A DNA stretch of 64,000 nt from Stakelama portus (GCF_003171655.1 NZ_QFZL01000001.1:620001-684000); one strand, 5' to 3'; positions 15,955 through 25,543 are shown, counted from the stretch's first letter. The notes: generated from the letters alone by a model not told the origin. Numbers and translations: made by a program.

Positions 15955-16469
15955 GGGCATTTGTCGCAGCGATCGCGCTGATGCTCGCCGCCTGTTCCGG
16001 CGGTGACGAGCCGGCAGTCGACAATGGCCAGAACCTGCTCCCGCCGCTCGATCTCGAATCGGCGGCGCTCGCGCGCGGCATGATCCGCGATCCCGAAAAT
16101 ACCGAGATTGCCGGGCTGTATGCGCGCGATACCGACCGGCTGTGCATCGTCCGCGACGGCGGCGGGTACAAGGTCGGCGCCTTTGTCGATTATGGCGACG
16201 GCATCACCTGTTCCGGATCGGGCACGGTCAGCCGCGTCGGCGAAGTCATGCATCTGGAACTTGGCGGCAAGGGCGATTGCGGTTTCGACGCACAATATGA
16301 CGGCGAGCGGATACGCTTTCCGGGGCAAGTGCCCGAAGGATGCGAATCGCTATGTTCGGGCCGTGCATCCTTTGCCGGGTTCGAGCCGAGCCTGCTGAGC
16401 GAATCCGAAGTCGAAGCGGCTTCCGTGCGCGATCCGAAGGGGCGGCTGCTCTGCGCCACGAGTGATTGA
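15951..16469 (+). CDS. Lipoprotein of unknown function
   Basis: 172 residues from GTG 15951, overlapping the hisI stop by 4 bases. N-terminus [21 protein letters not shown] is a lipoprotein signal with lipobox L-A-A-C. The rest is a mostly beta-rich domain with several cysteines ([64 protein letters not shown]) that could form disulfides in the periplasm. I do not recognise the family. The coupling to hisI looks positional rather than functional. Confidence 0.7.
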   Translation: MRAFVAAIALMLAACSGGDEPAVDNGQNLLPPLDLESAALARGMIRDPENTEIAGLYARDTDRLCIVRDGGGYKVGAFVDYGDGITCSGSGTVSRVGEVMHLELGGKGDCGFDAQYDGERIRFPGQVPEGCESLCSGRASFAGFEPSLLSESEVEAASVRDPKGRLLCATSD

Positions 16470-16471
16470 CG

Positions 16472-16487
16472 TTGACGTAAAGGTAAA
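16472..16487. promoter_or_regulatory. Candidate MerR (LiuR-type) operator
   Basis: TTGACGTAAAGGTAAA agrees at 14 of 16 places with TTTACGTAAACGTAAA, the operator known for LiuR, a MerR-family regulator of branched-chain amino acid and fatty acid catabolism. It lies 14 bases upstream of the MerR gene start, the right place for autoregulation and control of the acyl-CoA dehydrogenase behind it. Confidence 0.55.
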
Positions 16488-16501
16488 GTAATAGGGGCGG
16501 C

Positions 16502-16939
16502 ATGAACAAGGCCGTTTCCCGCTTTGAAGCGCTGTCACCGGTCGCGCCGCGCACCGATCGCGACCAGTTTTCGATCTCGGACCTGTGCGCCGAATTCGAC
16601 GTCACGCCGCGCGCGCTGCGCTTTTACGAAGATGAAGGGCTGATCGCGCCGGAGCGGCGTGGCACCCAGCGCATCTATGCCCATCGCGATCGCGCTCGGC
16701 TCGCCTGGATCCTGCGCGCCAAGCGCGTTGGCTTCAGCCTCGCCGAAATTCGCGAAATGATCGATCTTTATGATCTGGGCGACGGTCGTCGCGTGCAACG
16801 CCGTGTGACGCTCGATCGTTGTCGCGAACGGATCGAACTGCTCGATCGTCAGAAGCAGGATATCGAAGCTGCGATGGCCGAATTGCAGGAATTTGTCGCG
16901 GTTCTCGAAGCCGTGACCGACGAAGAAACTCACGACTGA
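16502..16939 (+). CDS. MerR family transcriptional regulator (LiuR-like)
   Basis: 145 residues. N-terminal winged HTH (FSISDLCAEFDVTPRALRFYEDEGLIAPERRGTQRIY, about 22-60), then the HTH_MerR extension WILRAKRVGFSLAEIREMIDLYD and a C-terminal coiled coil (RRVTLDRCRERIELLDRQKQDIEAAMAELQEF). There are no metal-binding cysteines typical of CueR/MerR, which fits the LiuR/PsrA-like group that responds to acyl-CoA or fatty acids. The acyl-CoA dehydrogenase follows 9 bases later, and a LiuR-type operator precedes the gene. Confidence 0.85.
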   Translation: MNKAVSRFEALSPVAPRTDRDQFSISDLCAEFDVTPRALRFYEDEGLIAPERRGTQRIYAHRDRARLAWILRAKRVGFSLAEIREMIDLYDLGDGRRVQRRVTLDRCRERIELLDRQKQDIEAAMAELQEFVAVLEAVTDEETHD

Positions 16940-16948
16940 GGAAGAATA

Positions 16949-18751
16949 ATGCCCCGCTATACCGCTCCCGTCCGCGATACCCGTTTCATCCTGGAAAAGG
17001 TGATCGGCCTTGATGGCTATGCCAATCTGCCGGCCTTTGCCGCGGCATCGCCCGAAATCGTCAACGCCGTGCTGGAAGAAGGCGGCAAGTTCGTCGCCGA
17101 ACAGCTTTTCCCGCTCAACCAGAGCGGCGACCAGCAGGGCTGCAAGCGCAACGACGATGCCAGCGTGACGACGCCCGACGGGTTCAAGGAAGCCTATAAA
17201 GCCTTTGTCGAAGGCGGCTGGATGACGCTGGGCGCGCCGGAGGAATTTGGCGGCCAGAACATGCCGCACATCGTGTCGACTGCGTTTGAGGAATATCTGA
17301 TCAGCGCCAACATGGCGTTCGCCATGTATCCGGGCCTGACCAAGGGCGCGGTCGCCGCGCTGCTCGCGCATGGTTCGCAGGAGCAGAAGGAGAAATATCT
17401 CCCCAAGATGATCTCCGGCGAATGGACCGGCACGATGAACCTGACCGAGCCGCAATGCGGCACCGATCTGGGCCTGATCAAGACCAAGGCCGAGCCGCAG
17501 GCGGACGGCAGCTATGCCATCACCGGCACCAAGATCTTCATTTCGGCCGGCGAACATGATCTGGCCGACAACATCATTCACCTCGTGCTGGCCAAGACGC
17601 CGGGCGCGCCCGACAGTTCGAAGGGCATTTCGCTGTTCGTCGTGCCCAAATTCCTCGTCAATGACGACGGGTCGATCGGTGAGCGCAACGGCGTGTCGTG
17701 CGGCTCGATCGAGCACAAGATGGGCATTCACGCCAATTCGACCTGCGTCCTCAACTATGACGGCGCCAAGGGCTGGCTGGTCGGCGAGGAAATGAAGGGC
17801 CTGGCCGCGATGTTCGTGATGATGAACGCGGCGCGCCTGGGCGTTGGCCTGCAGGGGCTGGGCATTGCCGAAGTCGCCTATCAGAACGGCGTGCAATACG
17901 CCAATGACCGCCGTCAGGGGCGCGCGCTGACCGGTCCCAAGGATCCCGAGGAAAAGGCCGATACGCTGTTCGTCCATCCGGACGTGCGCCGCATGCTGAT
18001 GGAAGCCAAGGCGCAGATCGAAGGGCTGCGGGCTTTGTGCATGTGGGGCGCGCTGCAGGTCGATCTGTCGCATGATGCGGGCGATGAAGAGGCGCGCGAG
18101 CTTGCCGACGATCTGGTCGGGCTGCTGACGCCGGTGATCAAGGGCTATGGCACCGATATCGGCTATAAGGTCGCGACCGATTGCCAACAGGTCTATGGCG
18201 GCCATGGCTACATCGCCGAATGGGGCATGGAGCAATATGTCCGCGATGCCCGCATCGCCATGATCTATGAAGGTACCAATGGCGTGCAGGCGATGGACCT
18301 GGTCGGCCGCAAGCTCGCCCGCAAGGGTGGCCGCGCCGTACAGGCCTTCTTCAAGCTGGTGAGCGGCGAGATCGCCGAGGCCAAGCAGGACGAAAAGCTG
18401 GCCGATTTCGCCGCCAAGCTCGAAAAGGCGATGGGCGACATGCAGGCCGCAACGATGTGGATGGCGCAGAACGGGTTCAAGAACCCGAACGACGTCGGCG
18501 CCGCCGCCTATCCCTATATGGAACTGACCGGCGTCGTCGCGATCGGGCTGATGTGGCTGCGCATGGCAACCGCCGCGCAGGCCGGGCTGGCCGGCGGCGA
18601 CAGCGACACGAAGTTCCTTGAGACCAAGCTGGTCACTGCCCGCTATTATGCCGATCGCATCCTGCCGCGCACCGCGTCGCTGCGTTCGCAGATCGAAGCG
18701 GGCAGCGACACCATCATGGCGCTCGAACCCGAAGCGTTCGAAGCGGCCTGA
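16949..18751 (+). CDS. Acyl-CoA dehydrogenase, long DmdC-like form
   Basis: 600 residues, longer than the roughly 380 of classical enzymes, matching the group with an extra C-terminal domain (DmdC/FadE5-like). FAD-dependent alpha,beta-dehydrogenation of an acyl-CoA. Motifs: TEPQCGTDLGLIKTKAE, KIFISAGEHD, YGGHGYIAEWGMEQYVRDARI, and IYEGTNGVQAMDLVGRK with the catalytic Glu. The C-terminal 130 residues are helical. Ribosome site AGGAAG. Co-transcribed with the MerR gene. The chain length and type of acyl substrate are unknown. Confidence 0.92.
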   Translation: MPRYTAPVRDTRFILEKVIGLDGYANLPAFAAASPEIVNAVLEEGGKFVAEQLFPLNQSGDQQGCKRNDDASVTTPDGFKEAYKAFVEGGWMTLGAPEEFGGQNMPHIVSTAFEEYLISANMAFAMYPGLTKGAVAALLAHGSQEQKEKYLPKMISGEWTGTMNLTEPQCGTDLGLIKTKAEPQADGSYAITGTKIFISAGEHDLADNIIHLVLAKTPGAPDSSKGISLFVVPKFLVNDDGSIGERNGVSCGSIEHKMGIHANSTCVLNYDGAKGWLVGEEMKGLAAMFVMMNAARLGVGLQGLGIAEVAYQNGVQYANDRRQGRALTGPKDPEEKADTLFVHPDVRRMLMEAKAQIEGLRALCMWGALQVDLSHDAGDEEARELADDLVGLLTPVIKGYGTDIGYKVATDCQQVYGGHGYIAEWGMEQYVRDARIAMIYEGTNGVQAMDLVGRKLARKGGRAVQAFFKLVSGEIAEAKQDEKLADFAAKLEKAMGDMQAATMWMAQNGFKNPNDVGAAAYPYMELTGVVAIGLMWLRMATAAQAGLAGGDSDTKFLETKLVTARYYADRILPRTASLRSQIEAGSDTIMALEPEAFEAA

Positions 18752-18764
18752 GGCAAAACCCGTG

Positions 18765-18798
18765 ACGGGCGCTGTTTCGCTTGAGAAACGGCGCCCGT
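18765..18798 (+). terminator. Hairpin after acyl-CoA dehydrogenase gene
   Basis: Stem 18765-18778 with 18785-18798: 14 pairs including one G-U, with a 6-base loop GCTTGA. It begins 14 bases after the stop codon at 18751. There is no clear T-run after it, so intrinsic termination is plausible but not certain. The PH-domain gene starts only 19 bases later. Confidence 0.5.
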
Positions 18799-18816
18799 TG
18801 CGCGCATAACCGGCGC

Positions 18817-19290
18817 GTGGCGCTCGAAACCATATCGTTGGAACTTGTCAGCCGGGGCTATCTGCACGTTTTGCGGCTGCAGGCGGTGGTGCATACCTTA
18901 TTCTACACGGCGATTGCCGCGGTCGGCGACTTCGCGGCCTGGTATATATGGGATTGGCCGCATGGCGTGATTGCCGGGCCGGTTCTGCTGATCGGTCTCT
19001 GGTCGATCCTGATCGCCGCCGATCGCAAATGGCATCGTATCGGCTTTGCCTATACCGGTCGCGAATTGCATGTCGGCCAGGGCTGGCTGGAACGTATCCA
19101 CAGCATCGTGCCGATCGCACGCATCCAGCATATCGACATCAGCCGCTCGCTGTTCGAGCGCTGGTTCGGCGTGGCGACGCTGGTGGTCCATACGGCGGGC
19201 AGTGCCATGACGCTGCCCGGATTGCCGCATGATGAAGCCGAAGCGATACGCGACGATATTCGACCGCGTCTGACCGCCGAACCATGGTAG
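18817..19290 (+). CDS. bPH2 domain membrane protein (YdbS-like)
   Basis: 157 residues from GTG 18817. Two membrane segments (VVHTLFYTAIAAVGDFAAWYIW and GVIAGPVLLIGLWSILIAA) are followed by one bacterial PH domain (GFAYTGRELHVGQGWLERIHSIVPIARIQHIDISRSLFERWFGVATLVVHTAG, DUF304/bPH2). It forms a pair with the next gene, overlapping by 7 bases, in the same arrangement as ydbS-ydbT. That pair is linked to membrane protection in Bacillus; the role in alphaproteobacteria is unknown. The start is uncertain. Confidence 0.85.
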   Translation: MALETISLELVSRGYLHVLRLQAVVHTLFYTAIAAVGDFAAWYIWDWPHGVIAGPVLLIGLWSILIAADRKWHRIGFAYTGRELHVGQGWLERIHSIVPIARIQHIDISRSLFERWFGVATLVVHTAGSAMTLPGLPHDEAEAIRDDIRPRLTAEPW

Positions 19291-20726
19291 CGGAAGATGC
19301 CGGGCGCGCGCCGCGCCGGCTGCACCCGATAACGCCCTTTTTCGCGATCCTGACGGGTGCGCGGTCGAGCATCCCGACTGCACTGGCGATCCTATTCGGC
19401 CTGTGGCGCGCGGATGCGAGCGGGCCGGCGATCCTCGCGATTCTGGGGGCAGGGGCGGCGGCGATGCTGTTTCTGTGCTGGCTCGGCTGGTGGCGCACCA
19501 CCTATCGCCTGACCGGCGACGAACTGGTGATCGACAGCGGGGTGCTCAGCCGCCACCGGCGCGTCATCCCGCTCGAACGGGTTCAGGATATCGGGATCGA
19601 GCAGAACCCCATTCAGCGGCTCGCCGGGCTGGCGCGGGTGCGGATGGAAACCGGCGGCGGCGGGCGGGACGAAGCGCTGCTCGACATGGTCTCGCTCGAT
19701 GAGGCGCGCCGGTTGCGCGTCGTCGTGCGCGGCGAGGCCAGGGCGGTGGCAGTCGACACAGCAGGTGAGGCGGCGGAGTCGGACGAACGGCTGCTCTATC
19801 GCCTTGGCGTCGGCGCGTTGCTCCTGTCCGGCATTTTAAGCTTCTCGCTATTCTGGGTCGCTGCGGGATTCGGTCTGTTGCAGTTTGTCGATGACGTCAC
19901 CGGCTATGACCTTGGCGATGTGTTCGACTGGTTTCAGCTGCACCGCGCCGATTTCACTACCGGGCGGCTGTTGCTGCTGCCGCTGGTCCTGATCCTGCTC
20001 GGGCTGGTTTCGGGCATGATCAGCACCTTGCTGCGCGATTTCGATTTCCGTTTGACGCTCGATCGCGGGCGGCTGCGCCGCGTCGCGGGCTTTCTGTCGC
20101 GCGGCGAGAGCATCCTTGCGATTCCCCGCATCCAGCTGGCGGTCGTTCGGCGTGCCTGGTTGCGCGGCTGGCTGGGCTATGCGGGCCTTTCGGTACAGAC
20201 GCTGGGCGGCAGCGACGATCCCGGCGGCCGCCACAGGATCGCGCCGTTCGTGCGGGACGCCAAACTTGCCGAGCTGATGGCAGTCAGCGGCTTGCCGGAA
20301 TTCGACCCGATCGGATTACGCCCCGTTGCGCTCGCGCATGTGCCGCGCGTGTTCCTCAAGCGCGGGCTGTTGCCCTCGCTGGCGTTGCTGGCGCTGGTCC
20401 TCTGGCTGTCGGCTGCCTGGCCCGTGCTTTTGTTGATCCCGGCGATCCTCGGCGTCGCGCTGCTCCAGCGGCGCTATCACGGCTATGCGCTCTATGGGCA
20501 TAGCCTTCAGGTGCGGCGCGGCGTCCTGACGCGGCGGCAATGGGTGTTGCCTTATGACCGGATTCAGATGGTGGCGCTGCACCAGTCGCTGACGCAGCGG
20601 CTGTTCGGGGTCGCGACGATATTGATCTCGACCGCCGGCGAAACCGGCCGCGAGCGGCCCGATATTCTCGACCTCAATGTTGCCGAGGCGCGCGGCGTGG
20701 CGAGCAGCCTGATCGCACGCATCTGA
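19284..20726 (+). CDS. bPH2 domain membrane protein with three PH repeats (YdbT-like)
   Basis: 480 residues. Three bPH2 units alternate with membrane helices: first near YRLTGDELVIDSGVLSRHRRVIPLERVQDIGIEQ, second near FRLTLDRGRLRRVAGFLSRGESILAIPRIQLAVV, third near LYGHSLQVRRGVLTRRQWVLPYDRIQMVALHQSLTQRLFGVATI. Five or six hydrophobic segments lie between. Starts within the end of the preceding YdbS-like gene, so the two are coupled and probably form a complex. It ends directly against the convergent cell-wall hydrolase gene with no spacer. Confidence 0.88.
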   Translation: MVAEDAGRAPRRLHPITPFFAILTGARSSIPTALAILFGLWRADASGPAILAILGAGAAAMLFLCWLGWWRTTYRLTGDELVIDSGVLSRHRRVIPLERVQDIGIEQNPIQRLAGLARVRMETGGGGRDEALLDMVSLDEARRLRVVVRGEARAVAVDTAGEAAESDERLLYRLGVGALLLSGILSFSLFWVAAGFGLLQFVDDVTGYDLGDVFDWFQLHRADFTTGRLLLLPLVLILLGLVSGMISTLLRDFDFRLTLDRGRLRRVAGFLSRGESILAIPRIQLAVVRRAWLRGWLGYAGLSVQTLGGSDDPGGRHRIAPFVRDAKLAELMAVSGLPEFDPIGLRPVALAHVPRVFLKRGLLPSLALLALVLWLSAAWPVLLLIPAILGVALLQRRYHGYALYGHSLQVRRGVLTRRQWVLPYDRIQMVALHQSLTQRLFGVATILISTAGETGRERPDILDLNVAEARGVASSLIARI

Positions 20727-22046
20727 TCATTGCGCGCGGGTGGTGTTGCCCGGCGCAGCCATCGGCGTGCTGCTCTCGGTCGGCTGCGGGGCGGGTGCGC
20801 GGCGCACGCCGGCAAGTCCGGACGGCCCTTCATCGACATATACCGGCGAAGGCAGTGGCGTCGGGGTCGGCAGCGAGGTTTGCGGTCGCAACGTCGCCAG
20901 CGGTTGCGGGCGCATGCATTGCAACGGGCTTGGGCGGTTGAATCGGTCGCAATTCCACAGCGCCTTGCTGAATCCCTGCTGACCGATCCGCAGATAGCTG
21001 AACGCCATCGTCGCGACCTGACCCGATGACAGCGGCAGGCTGGCGGGTGTGGCGCTCGCCGACATCCATCCCATGAACTTGCATCGGTCGCGATTGCCGC
21101 AGGCGCGGATCGCAAGCGCGGGAAATTCTTCCGGATCCATGCCCGGATCGAGCGTGACGAGAAAACTGTCGGGATCGCCGGCCATCGGTTTGGGCAGCGC
21201 GTTTTCGGGGATCGCATCGGCTTGCGCGCGTGCGGCCTCGATCACATCGCCATGTTCGCCCGAAAGCCGCGCGAGCAGCGGTTCGACAGGCTCGGCTCCG
21301 GCATAGGCGCGCGTGAACGCCGGCGGCGTACCCCACCATCCGGTCCAGCGGAAGAAAAGGTGCGAATGCACCTCGGTGATCTTTTCGAGGCTCGAGCTCC
21401 AATAGGGGACGACCCAGTCGGTATGGTAATGAGTCGCGTGTCCGACCGGACGATAGACTTCGCCGTTCAGCGCCTGTTTTGCGACGTCGCGCGCACGCGT
21501 CCACGCCGCTTCGCCGGGCTGACGCGCCATCGATCCGTCGCAGGTAAAGGTGAACTGGCACCCCGTACGCCGCTCGGAACCCTGAAACACGACGCCGCAG
21601 ACCGATTTGGGGAAGGCCGGGTGGCGTACGCGGTTGATCACCACCTGCGCGACGGCGCGCTGTCCTTCGGCATCGTCGCCCGCTTCATAATATACGGCGG
21701 CGGCAAGACAATCGATTGCCCGTTCGCGATCCTCCGGCGTTCCGGTAATGCGGAACGCGCGCGCAGCCGGGTTGGGCAGCGAGGAAAAGGGCACGGCGGC
21801 GTTGATCGCGCGCGCGTCGTCGGGATCGACTTCGGCGAAATCGACCGGCTCGACCGGCGGCAATTCTTCCTTGGGAACGATACGCTGCGGTTTGACGGCC
21901 TCTGCCGCTTCGGGCGGCACGATCACGATACGCGGCACGGTCGCGACGACGATCGAGGGCAGGGCGATGGCGATACAGCCCACTATGCCCAGCAGGATGC
22001 GCAGCGGCACCGGAACGCCATGAACCGATTGCCGGATGCTGTGCAC
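20727..22046 (-). CDS. Cell wall hydrolase (SleB/Hydrolase_2 family)
   Basis: 439 residues from GTG 22046 (GGGAGGGCGC upstream). One N-terminal membrane anchor (LRILLGIVGCIAIALPSIVVATV), then a Pro/Glu-rich linker and a Hydrolase_2 domain at about 105-240: CLAAAVYYEAGDDAEGQRAVAQVVINRV has the Glu expected to be catalytic, followed by VCGVVFQGSERRTGCQFTFTCDG and ATHYHTDWVVPYW. The C-terminal 200 residues form a second region (FMGWMSASATPASLPLSSGQV) and a Pro-rich tail. Likely a periplasmic, membrane-anchored murein amidase or lytic enzyme; relatives in alphaproteobacteria are common. Confidence 0.88.
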   Translation of the reverse strand: MHSIRQSVHGVPVPLRILLGIVGCIAIALPSIVVATVPRIVIVPPEAAEAVKPQRIVPKEELPPVEPVDFAEVDPDDARAINAAVPFSSLPNPAARAFRITGTPEDRERAIDCLAAAVYYEAGDDAEGQRAVAQVVINRVRHPAFPKSVCGVVFQGSERRTGCQFTFTCDGSMARQPGEAAWTRARDVAKQALNGEVYRPVGHATHYHTDWVVPYWSSSLEKITEVHSHLFFRWTGWWGTPPAFTRAYAGAEPVEPLLARLSGEHGDVIEAARAQADAIPENALPKPMAGDPDSFLVTLDPGMDPEEFPALAIRACGNRDRCKFMGWMSASATPASLPLSSGQVATMAFSYLRIGQQGFSKALWNCDRFNRPSPLQCMRPQPLATLRPQTSLPTPTPLPSPVYVDEGPSGLAGVRRAPAPQPTESSTPMAAPGNTTRAQ

Positions 22047-22211
22047 GTCAGCGCCCTCCCGTCGCGTTGGGTCGCGACAGAATATGCAAATGCAAGGAAA
22101 GTAGCCGGACGCGCGCCATCATAGCGCCAGCAAGTAATGCGCCAGGCCGCAAGTACAAGTCGCCACGCGCCAGATGGACGCGAAGCTGCGCCGCTCAGAT
22201 CGGAATCGCGA

Positions 22212-22541
22212 TCAGGCTTCCGGCCAGAAGCCGGTTGCCTCGCACAGATCCCAATTATCCGCAGCCTTCAGCCGACAGGCAGCGCCGTTGCCGTTCGAAC
22301 AGGTCCGAACCTGACGCTGATAGCGTTTGTAACAGCTTTCGGGTGGCCCCTGAACGGGAGCGGACACCGGCGCCGCAGCCGAAACAGGCGTTGTTTCCGC
22401 GCGAAGCGGTTGCGCTGCCTCTGCCGCATCCGGCTTTGCCAGTTGCGGACGATAGCCCGCATCGCCGTCGCCGCCGAAAGCCAGCGGCCACCCCAAAAAC
22501 ACCGCCAGCATGATGCTGACGCAAATCATCGCATTGCGCAC
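22212..22541 (-). CDS. Small secreted or anchored protein, unknown function
   Basis: 109 residues from GTG 22541, preceded by a G-rich ribosome site. N-terminal hydrophobic signal (MICVSIMLAVFLGWPLAFGG), an Ala/Pro linker, and a C-terminal 40-residue part with four cysteines (ESCYKRYQRQVRTCSNGNGAAC, NWDLCEATGFWPEA) likely to make two disulfides. No family recognised. Same strand as cysK, 79 bases downstream of it. Confidence 0.55.
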   Translation of the reverse strand: MRNAMICVSIMLAVFLGWPLAFGGDGDAGYRPQLAKPDAAEAAQPLRAETTPVSAAAPVSAPVQGPPESCYKRYQRQVRTCSNGNGAACRLKAADNWDLCEATGFWPEA

Positions 22542-22620
22542 GAGTTCCCCCCGGAAGTCTCAAGCGTTTATCCCCGACTCGCGCAGCGTAACCTGAATCC
22601 CACGTTAACGTCGAGTCGGT

Positions 22621-23541
22621 TCAAGCCTCCGGAAGGAAGTCAGGAACCGACAAATAGCGTTCACCTGTATCATAATTGAACCCCAGCACCCGCGAACCGG
22701 CGGGAAGCTCTTTCAGCTTCTGTGCGATCGCCGCCAGAGTCGCGCCCGAAGAAATGCCGACCAGCATCCCTTCCTCGCTCGCGGCGCGGCGGGCCATTTC
22801 CTTGGCGTCCTCGGCATCGACCTGGATCGCGCCGTCGATCGCGGCGGTGTGGAGATTGGCGGGAACGAACCCGGCGCCGATCCCCTGAATCGGATGCGGG
22901 GCGGGCTGTCCGCCCGAAATCACCGGCGATGCCTTGGGCTCGACCGCGAATACCTGCAGCTTCGGCCAGCTTTTCTTGAGCGTTTCGGCGACGCCGGTAA
23001 TGTGGCCGCCGGTGCCGACCCCGGTGATCACCGCATCGGGCGGGCTGTCGGCGAAATCCGTCAGGATTTCCTGCGCGGTCGTGCGGACATGCGCGTCGAT
23101 ATTGGCGGGATTTTCGAACTGTTGCGGCATCCATGCGCCGGGCGTTTCGCCGACAATCTCGATCGCGCGTTCGATCGCGCCCTTCATGCCCTTTTCGCGC
23201 GGCGTCAGGTCGAAGCTGGCGCCATAGGCCAGCATCAGCCGGCGCCGCTCGATCGACATGCTTTCGGGCATGACCAGGATCAGTTTATATCCCTTGACCG
23301 CCGCGACCATCGCCAGTCCCACCCCGGTATTGCCGCTGGTCGGTTCGACGATCGTCCCGCCGGGCTTTAGGTCGCCCGACGCTTCGGCCGCCTCGATCAT
23401 CGCCAGGGCGATACGGTCCTTGATCGACCCGCCGGGATTGGAGCGTTCGGATTTGATCCACACTTCGGCGTCGGGAAACAGACGCTGCATCCGGATGTGC
23501 GGGGTGTTGCCGATCGTTTCGAGGATCGTCTGGGCCTTCAT
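22621..23541 (-). CDS. cysK: Cysteine synthase A
   Basis: 306 residues. PLP enzyme that makes L-cysteine from O-acetylserine and sulfide. Lys41 in [13 protein letters not shown] binds [17 protein letters not shown] is the substrate loop, VGTGGHITG binds the PLP phosphate, and [19 protein letters not shown] and [11 protein letters not shown] are typical of CysK. Length fits. Followed on the same strand by the small secreted protein; no cysE is in view. Confidence 0.95.
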   Translation of the reverse strand: MKAQTILETIGNTPHIRMQRLFPDAEVWIKSERSNPGGSIKDRIALAMIEAAEASGDLKPGGTIVEPTSGNTGVGLAMVAAVKGYKLILVMPESMSIERRRLMLAYGASFDLTPREKGMKGAIERAIEIVGETPGAWMPQQFENPANIDAHVRTTAQEILTDFADSPPDAVITGVGTGGHITGVAETLKKSWPKLQVFAVEPKASPVISGGQPAPHPIQGIGAGFVPANLHTAAIDGAIQVDAEDAKEMARRAASEEGMLVGISSGATLAAIAQKLKELPAGSRVLGFNYDTGERYLSVPDFLPEA

Positions 23542-23607
23542 CGCTTCCTCCGTGATTTCAGGAACGCGACTTGGGGCGAGCGGTGCGAATGCGCAAGGTG
23601 CGATCGT

Positions 23608-24000
23608 TCAGCGCGGGGTGCCCAGCCACCGATAGGCCATCGATCCCGATCCGCCCGCGACGATGAAGGCGAGATAGACGAGCGGCCCGAGAAAGATCAG
23701 AAACGCGCCGCACAGCCCGTGCCACAGCGCGCCTTCGGCAAAGGCGGAAAAAAGCGAGGGTCGCGCGGCGGCGTCACGCTCGACGTCGCGCGCCGCCAGC
23801 AAAAGAAACACCAGCAGCAGATAGGACAGGGCAAGAAACAGCCCCGGTCCGCGCGCTGTGCCGGTGACCGCCATGGTCAGCCACAGGAACATCGCCATCG
23901 CCACGGCAGCCGCGAGCAGGCGCGTGCCGCGTTTCCCGGCGGCGCCGCGTGGCCGGTTGTCCGGATGGGTCGGTGTGTCGCTGGCGCGCGGCTCGCGCAT
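23608..24000 (-). CDS. Small integral membrane protein, unknown function
   Basis: 130 residues from ATG 24000. Three hydrophobic helices: LLAAAVAMAMFLWLTMAV, GLFLALSYLLLVFLLLAA, and GLCGAFLIFLGPLVYLAFIVAGG. The C-terminus is short. The frame is open 16 codons further upstream without a better start. It lies between cysK and the MFS gene on the same strand, 66 bases upstream of cysK. Family not recognised. Confidence 0.6.
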   Translation of the reverse strand: MREPRASDTPTHPDNRPRGAAGKRGTRLLAAAVAMAMFLWLTMAVTGTARGPGLFLALSYLLLVFLLLAARDVERDAAARPSLFSAFAEGALWHGLCGAFLIFLGPLVYLAFIVAGGSGSMAYRWLGTPR

Positions 24001-24082
24001 CTCAATTCCCCCGCCGCTGATCGGGGCAAGTTTGCGAACAGAACCCAAAGGTTCGGTAAATGCCGGCCAGTCGTCTGAAATA

Positions 24083-25408
24083 TCAGCCCGATTTCGGGTC
24101 CGCCGACGGAATATCGTGCGAATCAGGCACGTCGAAGGTGCGCGCGCGGGGCAGCTCGGGAAAGAGTCGCGCCCAGAGCATCGTCACCAGAATCGCGCCG
24201 ATGCCGCCGCCGACCACCGCCGCGACCGGGCCGATCAGCGCGGCGAGAAACCCCGATTCGGCTTCGCCCAGCTCGTTCGACCCGGATACGAACAGCGTCG
24301 CCACGGCACCGACGCGGCCGCGCATGTCGTCGGGCGTATAAAGCTGGATCAGCGACTGGCGGACATAGACCGACACCATGTCGGCCGCGCCGAGCGCGAA
24401 CAATGCCACCAGCGACACCAGCACGGCGGGCGACAGGTCGCTGCCCGTTGCCGAGGGACCGATCATCCATGTCAGTCCCGGCCCCGCCAGCCCGAACACG
24501 ACCGTCGCCAGGCCGAATGCGGCGACCGACCACAGCATCTTGCGTCCGACTTCGGTACGCAGCGGGCGCCAGGAAAATGCCGTCGCGGTTATCACCGCGC
24601 CCAGCGCAGGCGCCGCGCGGAGATGGCCAAGGCCGTCGGCGCCGATATGCAGGATGTCACGGGCATAAACCGGCAGCATCGCCGTCGCGCCGCCCAGCAG
24701 CACCGCGAACAGATCGAGCGAGATCGCGCCCAGCACCAGTCGGTTGCGGCGCACATAATGCAGCCCGTCTATCATCTGCAGCCACGGGTTGCGGTCCTTG
24801 CGCGTGGCGGTGCGCGCGACGGGCGAAATCAGGAACAGCAGCAGCAGCGAAATCAGGAACAGCCCGCCCGAAACGGCATAGGCGAGCCAGTCGGCGGCGG
24901 CATAGAGATAGCCGCCCATCGCCGGGCCGATCACCACCCCGACCTGCCACGACATCGAACTGAGCGCGATCGCCGTCGGCAACAGCGCGAGCGGCACCAG
25001 ATTGGGCGCCAATGCCTGCAGTGCGGGTCCGGCAAATGCCCGCGCGACGCCCAGCAGCGCGGCGATCGCGAACAGCGCGGGCAACGAAATCGTGCCCGTC
25101 CAGGTCAGCCAGGCGAGCGTCAGCGCGCACCCGGCCTCCAGCGCCACCGACGCGCGGGCGATCCAGCGCCGGTCGATGCGATCGGCCACCCATCCGGCGA
25201 GCAACGAAAGGGCAAGCAGCGGCAGGAACTGCGCCAGCCCGATCAGGCCCAGCTGAAACGAGGCTTCCTTGATGCTCATCGTCTCGCGGGCAAGGTCATA
25301 GACCTGCCACCCGATAACGATGACCATCGCCATCTGCGCAAGGGTGGCGCAAAGCCGCGCGATCCAATAGACGCGGAAGTTGTGGACGGCGAGCGGATGC
25401 GACGGCAT
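24083..25408 (-). CDS. MFS transporter (MFS_3/EntS-like)
   Basis: 441 residues with about 12 membrane segments. The MFS signature loops are visible (GWVADRIDRRWIARAS between helices 2 and 3; ARAFAGPALQALAPNLVP; SLIQLYTPDDMRGRVGAVATLFVSGSNELGEAESGFLAALIGP). The last two are characteristic of the MFS_3 group that includes the enterobactin exporter EntS and many drug exporters. The substrate is unknown. Divergent from the DUF885 lipoprotein gene (135 bp between starts). Confidence 0.88.
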   Translation of the reverse strand: MPSHPLAVHNFRVYWIARLCATLAQMAMVIVIGWQVYDLARETMSIKEASFQLGLIGLAQFLPLLALSLLAGWVADRIDRRWIARASVALEAGCALTLAWLTWTGTISLPALFAIAALLGVARAFAGPALQALAPNLVPLALLPTAIALSSMSWQVGVVIGPAMGGYLYAAADWLAYAVSGGLFLISLLLLFLISPVARTATRKDRNPWLQMIDGLHYVRRNRLVLGAISLDLFAVLLGGATAMLPVYARDILHIGADGLGHLRAAPALGAVITATAFSWRPLRTEVGRKMLWSVAAFGLATVVFGLAGPGLTWMIGPSATGSDLSPAVLVSLVALFALGAADMVSVYVRQSLIQLYTPDDMRGRVGAVATLFVSGSNELGEAESGFLAALIGPVAAVVGGGIGAILVTMLWARLFPELPRARTFDVPDSHDIPSADPKSG

Positions 25409-25543
25409 TCTGTGCGCCTTAGTCCTGGTCTGGCATCTGCGGCAACGAACGAATTTCGCAACGCCGCAAAACCCGTCCGGGCTGGCAAGTCGCGCCGCGA
25501 GTCACCATTATCGCGGTGCGATCGAGACGGGAGAGGAATTGGG

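Noticed and set aside
22542..22620. CCGACTCG...CGAGTCGG pair after cysK as terminator
   Set aside because: 8-bp arms but a loop of about 30 bases and no T-run; not convincing.
23858..25543. Long 5' extension of the DUF885 lipoprotein frame
   Set aside because: Lies opposite the MFS transporter and a membrane-protein gene and reads as low-complexity Arg/His/Gln; the lipoprotein signal and ribosome site at 25544 mark the real start.
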